A DNA stretch of 64,000 nucleotides from positions 1,674,001 through 1,738,000 of the forward strand of contig CAWIHK010000001.1 of the NCBI GenBank assembly GCA_963835935.1. The letters run 5' to 3'. The notes under the pieces were generated by a model that had not been told where the DNA came from, ran no database searches, and was given only the letters and a program-made list of their open reading frames with translations. Below are positions 17,266 to 25,454 of the stretch, piece after piece; position 1 is the first letter of the stretch; every line of letters begins with the position of its first letter. This DNA is from CAWIHK01 sp963835935. GTDB lineage: Bacteria; Bacteroidota; Ignavibacteria; UBA10030; CAVZMI01. A program made the position numbers and the translations under genes.

Positions 17266-18183
17266 ATGAATTGGCAAAAGTGGATTATATATATAATAAG
17301 CCTTCATGTGATGGTGCTATTCATTTTTGCATGTAATAAAGGGGATGAGAACACAAATTCCAATCCTTCTTCCCCTTCCCACTATGCCGGCGAGTTACGA
17401 ACTGATAATAAGAGTATCCAACAGGTCTGGGTTGTTCCCGACACATTTCAAATGGGCACAACCGAAGCAGAGGCTGCGGCGATCAAAGCCCTCAGTCCTC
17501 CTGCTTTTGTAAATGGAGAACTTCCCAGTGAACAACCCAAGCATTTAGTCCGTTTGACAAAGGGATACTGGATAGATAAATACGAAGTTACTAATGCCGC
17601 ATATCAAGCATTCATCAATGATAGCGGTTATAATAAAATGGAACTCTGGTCTGATGAAGGCATACAGTGGCTCAACACACAATCCACCAGAACTCTCCCG
17701 CTCAATACTGGAAAAGAAATTCCTAATTGTCCGCGCGTAAATATCACATGGTATGAAGCGGAAGCATACGCCACTTGGCGCGGCGGGCGTCTTCCCACAG
17801 AAACTGAATGGGAATTTGCGGCTCGCGGTCCTAAGTCACTGATCTATCCATGGGGAAATATTTACGATACCGCGAAAGCAAATATAGTGAACAGCACTGG
17901 TCTAACACCCGTTGGGAATTATCCTGATGGCGCAAGCTGGGTAGGCGCGATGGATATGGCCGGGAACGCTATGGAGTGGATCAATGATTGGTTGGATGTC
18001 GACTATTACAAACAAAATATAACAGATAATCCACAAGGACCAGTTACAGGGACAATCAAGATTGAGAAAGGTGGCTGGTGGGGAAGCAATATTTTTGTTG
18101 CACGCTGCGCATATCGCCATTTTGAAGATCCGCCGACATATAGAGATCATCATATTGGATTTAGAATCGTTTCTGACCGGTAG
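17266..18183 (+). CDS. formylglycine-generating-enzyme-like (SUMF1/EgtB type) lipoprotein
   Basis: The 305-residue product begins with a lipoprotein signal (LFIFACNKGDE, lipobox Cys about residue 23), so it is probably outer-membrane anchored. An FGE-sulfatase (SUMF1) domain follows: FQMGTTEAEA, GYWIDKYEVTNAAYQAF, RVNITWYEAEAYATWRGGRL followed by PTETEWEFAARG, GNAMEWINDW and a C-terminal ARCAYR...GFRIV. Only one cysteine is seen at the end, whereas true formylglycine enzymes use a pair, so a structural or other catalytic role is more likely than sulfatase activation. No sulfatase gene is nearby. Confidence 0.85.
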   Translation: MNWQKWIIYIISLHVMVLFIFACNKGDENTNSNPSSPSHYAGELRTDNKSIQQVWVVPDTFQMGTTEAEAAAIKALSPPAFVNGELPSEQPKHLVRLTKGYWIDKYEVTNAAYQAFINDSGYNKMELWSDEGIQWLNTQSTRTLPLNTGKEIPNCPRVNITWYEAEAYATWRGGRLPTETEWEFAARGPKSLIYPWGNIYDTAKANIVNSTGLTPVGNYPDGASWVGAMDMAGNAMEWINDWLDVDYYKQNITDNPQGPVTGTIKIEKGGWWGSNIFVARCAYRHFEDPPTYRDHHIGFRIVSDR

Positions 18184-18365
18184 TAACTGGAAGAAAAAGA
18201 GAAGAGCTTCTTGTTCTTTGAAGTAATAAGGTTTTCTTTTTAATATTACCAAACAGAATTAGTTTTTTTACAGTCGATGAATTTAGGTTAATAATAATAC
18301 TCAACCCATAAAATGATCTTGCAAACCTCCGAAAATTTAATTATATTTGTTTTGCAATTGGTCAG

Positions 18366-18401
18366 TTCTAACATTTTTTCTAAAACATTTTAATGTTAGA
18401 A
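18366..18401. repeat. 10-bp inverted repeat upstream of tRNA-Asp
   Basis: TTCTAACATT (18366-18375) and AATGTTAGAA (18392-18401) are perfect inverted copies with a 16-base AT-rich loop, 42 bases before the tRNA. There is no clear T-run. The 18184-18443 gap holds nothing else that can be supported, apart from TATATTTG (18342-18349), which resembles a Bacteroidota -7 box. Confidence 0.4.
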
Positions 18402-18443
18402 ATGAGTGTTTAGGTTTAAAATATTGAAAAAGAATTTTCTATT

Positions 18444-18518
18444 GGGGTCGTAGCTCAGTTTGGTTAGAGCGCCTGCCTGTCACGCAGGAGGTCGCGAGTT
18501 CGATCCTCGTCGACCCCG
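18444..18518 (+). tRNA. tRNA-Asp (GTC)
   Basis: A full cloverleaf can be drawn: acceptor GGGGTCG/CGACCCC with discriminator G, D-arm GCTC/GAGC, anticodon arm CCTGC-CTGTCAC-GCAGG with anticodon GTC, and T-arm with the TTCGATC loop. The CCA end is not encoded (GCA follows acceptor pairing), so it is added after transcription. It decodes GAC and GAU. Confidence 0.97.
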
Positions 18519-18525
18519 CAAATTT

Positions 18526-18559
18526 GAAGTCTCTCACTTCTGAGAGGCTTCGTGATTTT
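18526..18559 (+). terminator. hairpin after tRNA-Asp
   Basis: GAAG-T-CTCTC pairs with GAGAG-G-CTTC around ACTTCT, followed by GTGATTTT. It is a plausible terminator of the tRNA transcript with a short T-run. The ATG of the GIY-YIG ORF directly abuts the T-run. Confidence 0.5.
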
Positions 18560-18706
18560 ATGGCCTACTACACTTATATCATCCAGAGCGAATCTGATGG
18601 ATCCTACTACATCGGTTCAACTCATGATCTCAATCTCCGTTTATCGCGTCATAACGATGGTTGGTCACGTTCTACCAAATCTAAAAGACCATGGAAATCG
18701 GGATAA
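18560..18706 (+). pseudogene. truncated GIY-YIG endonuclease ORF
   Basis: The 48 residues begin MAYYTYIIQSESDGSYYIGS, with the Y-T-Y and Y-I-G elements of the GIY-YIG core, then LRLSRHNDGWSRSTKSKRPW. Family members normally continue with about 35 more residues, including the catalytic glutamate helix; here the frame stops at once after RPWKSG. No frame downstream restores the missing part, so this is a decayed copy. It starts 42 bases after the tRNA end, directly at the T-run of the hairpin. Confidence 0.7.
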
Positions 18707-18793
18707 ATAATTCAATCATGGTTATCGATCTAGAGGATTTGACATTAAAATGAAGAATCGTTATATACAGAAAAAATTATTCGAGGAGGTTTT

Positions 18794-19099
18794 ATGAAAT
18801 GGTATCATTATGTCGCTTGCATTTTAGCCGGCATATTCTTGACTAACACTGTTCCACATTTCATACATGGTATATCCGGCGACAGTTTCCCAACACCATT
18901 TTCAAATCCGCCGGGCAAAGGATTGTCATCTCCGACAATAAATGTTTTGTGGGCTCTTGCTAATCTGCTTGTCGGGTACTTTCTATTGAGAGTAGGTAAG
19001 GTTTCTCAGAAAAACAAATGGAGTCTGCTCGCATTTTTTGCCGGTGTCGTTTACATCAGCATAACGTTGAGCATTGCCTTTGTTGATAAAATGCATTAG
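18794..19099 (+). CDS. small conserved-looking membrane protein
   Basis: The 101-residue protein has about three hydrophobic segments: residues 5-22, 46-65 and 75-95. A loop between the first two reads HGISGDSFPTPFSNPPGKGL, which looks conserved rather than random. A strong SD (GAGGAGG) lies 6 bases before the ATG. The function is not recognised. It stands between the GIY-YIG remnant and a nuclease-like protein. Confidence 0.7.
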   Translation: MKWYHYVACILAGIFLTNTVPHFIHGISGDSFPTPFSNPPGKGLSSPTINVLWALANLLVGYFLLRVGKVSQKNKWSLLAFFAGVVYISITLSIAFVDKMH

Positions 19100-19110
19100 G
19101 AAATAAAGTC

Positions 19111-19281
19111 GTGCAAAAAACATCTCAAAGCGATCTGGAATTGAAGAACGAGATGACCGGTGAGATTCCGATTTTGATGTGCTTTAAAAAGGGTAACCAA
19201 CGAAAACCCCTCATCACTCATTCTTCAACGGAAACCATCCAAAATATTGTTCTCTTTTTCAAAAATGATTCCCATCCTTGA
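19111..19281 (+). CDS. possible 56-residue protein, unknown
   Basis: A GTG-started frame lies 11 bases after the previous stop with AGGA about 9 bases upstream. The product (MQKTSQSDLELKNEMTGEIP...) has no recognised motif. It could be a real small gene, the relic of a larger one, or chance. The rest of the gap to 19551 shows nothing supportable. Confidence 0.25.
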   Translation: MQKTSQSDLELKNEMTGEIPILMCFKKGNQRKPLITHSSTETIQNIVLFFKNDSHP

Positions 19282-19551
19282 CAACGTTCTTTGGAGTCAA
19301 CTTAGTCTCTAATTATATTTAGTTACACACAGGTAACCGTTTGATATCATAGAAGTTATCCGACAACATCTAGAATGATTTAACGCTGCAACGAGAGCCG
19401 GTATTACGACACAGTTTTTATATCGAATTGATTCTTCGACAAAAGACTTCTATCGATAATCATCCCCATCTTGATTCCATTCTAGAAGAGAAGTATTTTG
19501 TATGAAACTACTTTGGGACATTCTTTGCAAGACAAAAAAAATACTATCCTG

Positions 19552-19965
19552 ATGGATCAACTCCGTCATTCACTCGTGGCCGAATTGTGTGAGTTGCTTG
19601 AGAAAAACAATTATATCATTCATGGAGCGATAGACAATTCTAGCTTTCCATCACCGGCTCCGGTTACTAACGGAAGATTCGGCGATCTAAACGATGTAAC
19701 ACCCGACGTAGAGGCATTTGATTTGCAGGACAAGCGAGTAGTTTATGGGATTGTTTGCACAACCAATAAAGAGATTGATTCAGAAGACACACAAAAACGC
19801 TGGAATGTATTTTTAAATCGGGATGTGAAGAAGGGCGAAAAAACACCCCTGGTTGTCGTGATGGTTCCTTCGGCTAATATTCAAGATTTAACTTCAATCA
19901 TCACACATGCACTTCATCCTGAATATTGGGAATCAGTACGGTTGGTACGGTCGGAAAAATATTGA
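19552..19965 (+). CDS. degenerate PD-(D/E)XK nuclease-like protein
   Basis: The 137-residue product starts with an amphipathic helix (MDQLRHSLVAELCELLEKNN). It then reads TPDVEAFDLQDKRVVYGIVC (residues 50-69) and ends with a beta strand VVVMVPSANIQDL. This matches the layout of small Holliday-junction-resolvase-like PD-(D/E)XK proteins, in which PD is followed by a strand carrying E-X-K. Here the E-X-K position reads IVC, so two catalytic residues are missing and activity is doubtful. ATG 19552 is preferred over a TTG at 19498, although no clear SD is seen for either. Family assignment is by pattern only. Confidence 0.5.
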   Translation: MDQLRHSLVAELCELLEKNNYIIHGAIDNSSFPSPAPVTNGRFGDLNDVTPDVEAFDLQDKRVVYGIVCTTNKEIDSEDTQKRWNVFLNRDVKKGEKTPLVVVMVPSANIQDLTSIITHALHPEYWESVRLVRSEKY

Positions 19966-19990
19966 TTCCAATTTATTCTTCTTGAAAAAA

Positions 19991-21154
19991 TTAAACATCC
20001 TTTCTTCTTATTTTTATTTGGATGGCTCCTTTGATCGGCTTCTCTGACACAAAAATAATATATCCACCGCCACCGGCACCTGATAATTTCCACCCGTATG
20101 TTGATTCTTTGTAACGGTCTATCGCTTTAAAAATATCGTCGTAAACCATGTTGTGGAACATTTTGATTTGAGCTTCGAATGATTTCCGGCAATACTCACC
20201 GAATTTTTCTAAATCTTTATTCACGATTGCATTCCAACAGCGTTCTGCCGAGTCGCTTAAGCTTTCGGCTCCTTCTTTGTCAATGCTTGTATTGCTAAGT
20301 ACATCATAATGTTTTTTACGAGGGCCGAGCATTACAAGATATAAATGTTCCTCAATCCATGAGAGAATTTTTTCATCATGAATCGAAATAATGCTCTCAG
20401 GCCAGTAACCGCCGTTGTAATGAAGTTTATTCAATCCCGGTAAAACAATACCGACGGCATCCTGCGATCCGGCAATAATTTTAGTACCCGGCGGATTTTC
20501 ATAACTAAAAAGAACTCTGGCGAGCTGTTCTTTGTCCCCGCGCGGTATATCTGTGTGCCACAATTCAATAGCCTTTCGTCTCGTGCTTGAAGCCATGCCG
20601 CTCCGCTCATTGAATTCAATTGTGGGTTCGATAGAAATTGTTATAACCGGACCTGCCGAGAATTTACCTACAAATGGTTGATCAAGCCAACCTCCGGCCA
20701 GATCTATTCTATACGGCATGGTACACACTTCTCTCAGCGCGGTTGTTGAACGAACCGGCATATTTTTATGAGGAATTCTTTTCAACACTATATATTCAAT
20801 GCCGAGCTTTTTGCTCAATTCCTCTTTTGAAGGAGAATTGCCGTCCTCGTTGACAACAAATAAGTCTGGCTTGATATCATTTATTTCGTTTAAAAAATCC
20901 ATAATGCCTGAGCCAGAGTTAATAACACATTTCTTGACACATGCCAAAGCATCGATCATGAATTTTCTTTCATCCTGGTTGTTGACTGGATATCTTCCCT
21001 TCAAATTATAAACCGTCTCATCAGACCCAAGCCCGACAAATACATCTCCATAGTTTGCGGCTTCTTTAAAAAATTCAACATGACCGCTATGAAGCATGTC
21101 AAAACATCCTGTGACGAATACTTTTTTCTTGTTATTCACGATGTTCATTTCCAT
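19991..21154 (-). CDS. nucleotidyltransferase-GHMP sugar kinase fusion
   Basis: The 387-residue protein joins two catalytic domains. Residues 10-145 form a cytidylyltransferase-like domain with the HXGH motif at 22-25 (HSGH) and GLGSDETV. Residues 146-387 form a GHMP kinase with motif I PYRIDLAGG (147-155), motif II SGMASSTR (185-192), a QDAVG stretch (231-235) and motif III SGAGGGG (358-364). Such pairs phosphorylate a sugar at C1 and then transfer a nucleotide, as in heptose or fucose activation. The order (transferase first) differs from HldE, where a PfkB kinase comes first. The exact sugar is unknown. It is convergent with the nuclease-like gene. Confidence 0.82.
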   Translation of the reverse strand: MEMNIVNNKKKVFVTGCFDMLHSGHVEFFKEAANYGDVFVGLGSDETVYNLKGRYPVNNQDERKFMIDALACVKKCVINSGSGIMDFLNEINDIKPDLFVVNEDGNSPSKEELSKKLGIEYIVLKRIPHKNMPVRSTTALREVCTMPYRIDLAGGWLDQPFVGKFSAGPVITISIEPTIEFNERSGMASSTRRKAIELWHTDIPRGDKEQLARVLFSYENPPGTKIIAGSQDAVGIVLPGLNKLHYNGGYWPESIISIHDEKILSWIEEHLYLVMLGPRKKHYDVLSNTSIDKEGAESLSDSAERCWNAIVNKDLEKFGEYCRKSFEAQIKMFHNMVYDDIFKAIDRYKESTYGWKLSGAGGGGYIIFVSEKPIKGAIQIKIRRKDV

Positions 21155-21211
21155 TTATGATGAGTATTCCGTTTCTGTTTATTTTTCTTCAACAATTACT
21201 TATTTTTGATC

Positions 21212-21859
21212 ATGCTAATAATTGATCAAGTAGAAGGAACCTTCATAGATGCTCTCGGGTATATTGTCGGTGATTCGGAATCTAATGAAGGCATCTTTAT
21301 CGATGCTCCTTTCGGAGCGGCAACCGAAATGCTTTTAATCGCTCAAAAACATCATTTGAAAATTACTTCAATTATTAATACTCACGGCCATTGGGATCAT
21401 ATTCCGTCAAACTTTGAACTTCATACATCTACACATGCCCCCGTTCTCATTCATAAAGCTGACGCTCATTATCTCAGCGATCCGGAAACAACTCTTTTCA
21501 ATCTTCAATTTCATATCCAGCCAATTGAACCAGATGCATATTTAATAGACGATCAAATCATTGAAACCGGTACACTCAAATTTCGCGTGATCCATACACC
21601 CGGCCACACACCGGGCAGTGTTTGTTTATATCTCGAACAATGCAATGTACTTTTTTCTGGCGATACGTTATTCCACGGAAGCATTGGCAGAACCGACTTG
21701 CCGGGTAGTGATCTTCGGACTCTTCTTTCATCCATCCACATAAAACTTCTCACACTGCCATCTGAAACGGTTGTTTATCCTGGCCATGGACAATCAACAA
21801 TAATAGGATTTGAACACCTTAATAATCCTTTTCTCGTCGACAATAAAAAAAACTACTGA
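21212..21859 (+). CDS. MBL-fold metallo-hydrolase (glyoxalase II-like)
   Basis: The 215-residue enzyme has the metal-binding motif THGHWDH (HxHxDH), the second histidine in HTPGHTPGS, the aspartate in SGDTLF and the last histidine in VYPGHGQST. These are all the ligands of the dinuclear site in the glyoxalase II-like branch. The substrate is probably a thioester or a related hydrolysable bond, but is unproven. A TTG at 21206 is possible; ATG 21212 is preferred. Its end overlaps the convergent transglycosylase gene by 7 bases. Confidence 0.88.
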   Translation: MLIIDQVEGTFIDALGYIVGDSESNEGIFIDAPFGAATEMLLIAQKHHLKITSIINTHGHWDHIPSNFELHTSTHAPVLIHKADAHYLSDPETTLFNLQFHIQPIEPDAYLIDDQIIETGTLKFRVIHTPGHTPGSVCLYLEQCNVLFSGDTLFHGSIGRTDLPGSDLRTLLSSIHIKLLTLPSETVVYPGHGQSTIIGFEHLNNPFLVDNKKNY

Positions 21860-24198
21860 GGTATTGTGATTTCATCACCGGGTTTTATTTTTTTTCTCAA
21901 TTTTGAATTAGCCGATTGTAATGCCGAAACCGTGGTATTGAATTTTAGTGCGATGGCCCACAATGTATCCCCCTCTTTCACAAGATACCTCTGACCTTGA
22001 TTTTTCATTTCCTTCGGTGGATTATTTGCCGTAGCAGGTTTTGATTGTGGAGGAGTTGAAGAAGCGATTTTAATTGATTGACCGGGTATAATTTTATTTG
22101 TCCGCAGGTTATTTATCCGCTTAATGAGAGTAACTGTTGTTCCATAAATATCGGCTATTGAAGCGAGTGTCTCACCCTTTTGAACAATATGTACCGATTC
22201 ATTATTTTGCGTTTGTTGTGAGGAAGTTTCCTGATTCTTCTTGGATTGCTGCGGGGTTTGAGCCTCGACGATCAATTCTTGTCCAACCTTTATTTTATTA
22301 TTCTTAAGATGATTCCATTTTTTTAGAACACTTACACTCACCTTATATTGTTCGGAGATTTCACCTAATGTCTCATCTTTCTCAACGATGTGCTTGCCAT
22401 CCACAGCAAGCGGAGGTCTCACTTGCTTCTCCTTTGGCTCAATAGTTTTTTTTACAATGCCTTTTTTGGGTGGATAAATTTCGAGTATTTGGCCTACTCG
22501 AATTTTCGAATTATATGCAATATCGTTCCATTCTTTCAAATCGCTGATCCGTACATCGAATTCAAAAGCAATTTTCCCGAGTGTGTCACCTCTTTTAACT
22601 TTATACTCCATTACATCTTGGTCGCTCCTAACCGGTCTTAACCTTCCTCGTTTTAGACGTGGAGTCTTCTCTTCCTCCACATCCGCAGTGTAAATTGTCC
22701 CGTCATTCGGAACAGGAATCGTAATAACTTTTCCTATTCCTATTCCTCTGTTTCTTGGAATATGATTCATCTCGCAAATGATATCGGTCGTCACTCCATA
22801 CCTTCGAGCGATATGAGATAGTGTCTCCCCTTTTCGAATTTTATGTACAGCAAAATTCTGTCGTTTTTCAGGAGGAAGTTGGGAATATTGCTTCATGAAA
22901 AATTCTTTTCTTCCTTTTGGGACACGCAACGCATATTCTTTCTGACCCGGCGGCGTTACCCATCGTAAAAGCTCGGGATTAAGTTCTTGGATGGTGTCAA
23001 GACTTGTCGCCGCACATTCTGCAAGAGCTTTGAGATCAATACCACCATCGACTTTTACTTCATCCCATATAAGCTGCGGCTCCACATCAATGGAATCAAA
23101 TCCATAATCTTTAGGATTTAAACAGATTAATGTAACAGCTATATATTGTGGAATGTAATTGCGAGTTTGCCGCGGTAAATATTTTCGCATTGTCCAAAAA
23201 TCCTGTGAGTGACTGCGCGTAATTCCGCGATTTATTCTACCGGCGCCGGCATTGTATGCTCCTAGTACAAGATACCAATCGTTATATTGTTGATATAGAT
23301 TTCGAAGATGTTCAGCGGCTGCACAGGTGGCTTTTTCAAAATCGCGGCGTTCGTCGATCCACCAATTTGATTTTAGCCCGTACAACATCCCGGTTCCTTT
23401 CATAAATTGCCACAGTCCTACAGCTCGTGCCCATGATCGCGCTCCGGGATTAAGGCCGCTCTCCGGCATAGAGAGAGTAACCATTTCTTCCGGAATTCCA
23501 TTCTCCTTGAAAATTTTCTTCATCATCGGGAAATATTTTCCGGAAAGCCTGAGCCATCGCTCCATGTAATCTCGCGCCCGTCCCTGATAAAACGCCAGGT
23601 GCTGTTCTACCGCATAGTTTATAACCAGCGGGACTGTCACTTTTGGCAATTGGCTTGGAATATGAACATTATCCACTTTTACGGTATCGATGACCTGATT
23701 CAATTTTTCGCGTAAGACGAAGACCGAACTTTCTGGACCGAGAATATCGACAGATGCAATGTATTTTTCATAATCCTCTATCACACTTCGTAGCAGATCC
23801 TGATAGTCTTTATTGCTTTCAATGTCGGGATAGTTTCCGAGTTGATCTAGCGAACTGATTGCTTTTTCAAATTCTGCCGCAGCCTGAAGAGAATCCCGCA
23901 CACTTTCCGCCCTAAGCGCTAAGAGATAATGTTTGCGTCCTTGTTCGAGGGTTCTTATCACAAAATCAGCGGAATCAGTCGCCGATGTATCTGCATCGAA
24001 TTCAACGGCCGTTGTGTCGGTCGTGATCGTCGCCCATCGATTTGTTGAGTCACCTTCTGATCGATCGAGACTATCGAGAGCTGTCAGTGAAGAACGGGGC
24101 ACCTGTGATTCTGATTTAGTGACCGTATGTTGAGAAGAACAACCAAAAATAAGAAACAGAATTAAAAATAAAAAAAACCGTGTGATACTACCCTGCAT
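21853..24198 (-). CDS. mltD: MltD-like lytic transglycosylase lipoprotein with five LysM domains
   Basis: The 781-residue protein begins with a lipoprotein signal (LFLIFGCSSQ). A low-complexity acidic linker is followed by a soluble-lytic-transglycosylase domain: SMPESGLNPGARSWARAVGL carries the catalytic glutamate, and LVLGAYNAGAGRINRG is the family hallmark. Five LysM domains (HKIRKGETL, YKVKRGDTL, HIVEKDETL, HIVQKGETL, YLVKEGDTL) make up the C-terminal half and bind peptidoglycan. MltD of E. coli has fewer LysM units. It cleaves glycan strands in the periplasm. ATG 24198 after GGGGGAA fits better than TTG 24210. Confidence 0.9.
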   Translation of the reverse strand: MQGSITRFFLFLILFLIFGCSSQHTVTKSESQVPRSSLTALDSLDRSEGDSTNRWATITTDTTAVEFDADTSATDSADFVIRTLEQGRKHYLLALRAESVRDSLQAAAEFEKAISSLDQLGNYPDIESNKDYQDLLRSVIEDYEKYIASVDILGPESSVFVLREKLNQVIDTVKVDNVHIPSQLPKVTVPLVINYAVEQHLAFYQGRARDYMERWLRLSGKYFPMMKKIFKENGIPEEMVTLSMPESGLNPGARSWARAVGLWQFMKGTGMLYGLKSNWWIDERRDFEKATCAAAEHLRNLYQQYNDWYLVLGAYNAGAGRINRGITRSHSQDFWTMRKYLPRQTRNYIPQYIAVTLICLNPKDYGFDSIDVEPQLIWDEVKVDGGIDLKALAECAATSLDTIQELNPELLRWVTPPGQKEYALRVPKGRKEFFMKQYSQLPPEKRQNFAVHKIRKGETLSHIARRYGVTTDIICEMNHIPRNRGIGIGKVITIPVPNDGTIYTADVEEEKTPRLKRGRLRPVRSDQDVMEYKVKRGDTLGKIAFEFDVRISDLKEWNDIAYNSKIRVGQILEIYPPKKGIVKKTIEPKEKQVRPPLAVDGKHIVEKDETLGEISEQYKVSVSVLKKWNHLKNNKIKVGQELIVEAQTPQQSKKNQETSSQQTQNNESVHIVQKGETLASIADIYGTTVTLIKRINNLRTNKIIPGQSIKIASSTPPQSKPATANNPPKEMKNQGQRYLVKEGDTLWAIALKFNTTVSALQSANSKLRKKIKPGDEITIPQ

Positions 24199-24305
24199 CC
24201 ATTCCCCCAAATAACCCCAGAAATAATAATTGTATACTCAATATATTTTTTCTCCGAAGAGAATCAAGTATTATTTCACTCGGTATTATTTCACCGGGAA
24301 AATAT

Positions 24306-25415
24306 TCAAGTGTAAATAGAATCGATAATCCCGCCGCCAACCACATCGCTTCCTTCGTAGAGAACGAGCGATTGGCCGGGAGTGATTGCACGTTTTGCAG
24401 CATCGAATATGACTTCAAGAGAATGATTATCAATTTGACGGACAAGAGCAGGACTTCCCGCATCCTTATATCGAATTTTTGCCATTAAGGTTTTCGGCTC
24501 TTGTAGGCGTTCGTATTTAATAAGATTTATATTCGAAGCGATAAGCCCTTTTCGAAATAAATCATTTTTCTCGCCGAGTGAAATAGTATTCGACTCCGGA
24601 TCGATATTAGATACATAAAGAGGTTCCGATGAAGAAATGCCAATTCCCCTCCGCTGACCGATTGTATAGAATGGATATCCATGATGTTTCCCGACAATTT
24701 TTCCTTTATAAACAATATCGCCGTTATCAACTTTTTTTCCAAGGTCTGGAACATTATCGCGCAAAAAACGGCCGTAGTCATTATCCGGAACAAAACATAT
24801 TTCAAAACTCTCGCCCTTATTCGCACAATGAATATTAAAATCCTTCGCAAGAGATCTCACTTCAGTTTTTGTTTTATCAGCAAGCGGAAAGATTGTTTTA
24901 CCGAGAAAATCCTGCGTTAATCCCCAGAGTGCGTACGATTGATCTTTTGTCTTATCTTCTCCACAAGAAAGAACAAATCGATTCAGTGTTTCATCGTGCC
25001 GGACTTTTGCATAATGGCCGGTTGCAATTGCGGCAGCGCCAAGCTCTTCGGCTTGGGAAATAAGTGCCGCCCATTTAATAGCGCGATTACAGATCACACA
25101 CGGATTCGGAGTTCGGCCTTTCAAATATTCGTCGATAAAATTTTTAATGACTTGATTATGGAATTCTTTACTCAAATTTATAACGCGATGCGGGATGCCT
25201 AACTCTTCAGCCACCTGACGTGCATCATTTATTCCAGCCAGTGAACAACAACCCTCGTCTGTATCGATATTGCCGCCAACATCCTCGTAGTTGTAGGTTT
25301 TTATTGTAATTCCAATAACTTCATACCCCTGCTCGACCAAAAGAGCAGCAGCAACCGACGAATCGACTCCCCCGCTCATTCCAACAACAACTTTTTTTTT
25401 CTTGTCTGCCATCAT
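24306..25415 (-). CDS. mnmA: tRNA-specific 2-thiouridylase MnmA
   Basis: The 369-residue enzyme thiolates U34 of Lys, Glu and Gln tRNAs. The ATP pyrophosphatase P-loop SGGVDSS, the first catalytic cysteine in GRTPNPCVICN, the second in FEICFVP, and FYTIGQRRGIG are all present. Length is normal for the family. It lies upstream of the mltD-like gene with a 107-base gap and downstream of the HhH genes on the same strand. Confidence 0.96.
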   Translation of the reverse strand: MMADKKKKVVVGMSGGVDSSVAAALLVEQGYEVIGITIKTYNYEDVGGNIDTDEGCCSLAGINDARQVAEELGIPHRVINLSKEFHNQVIKNFIDEYLKGRTPNPCVICNRAIKWAALISQAEELGAAAIATGHYAKVRHDETLNRFVLSCGEDKTKDQSYALWGLTQDFLGKTIFPLADKTKTEVRSLAKDFNIHCANKGESFEICFVPDNDYGRFLRDNVPDLGKKVDNGDIVYKGKIVGKHHGYPFYTIGQRRGIGISSSEPLYVSNIDPESNTISLGEKNDLFRKGLIASNINLIKYERLQEPKTLMAKIRYKDAGSPALVRQIDNHSLEVIFDAAKRAITPGQSLVLYEGSDVVGGGIIDSIYT

Positions 25416-25454
25416 TCTTAAATTTACTAAAAATTAAATTTAATTCCGAGGCTT

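Noticed and set aside
17266..18183. Genuine formylglycine-generating enzyme
   Set aside because: Only one cysteine lies in the C-terminal active region and no sulfatase is nearby, so a specific enzymatic call is not made.
24188..24463. Minus frame spanning the end of mnmA and start of the mltD-like gene
   Set aside because: It overlaps both conserved genes in another frame and matches no family.
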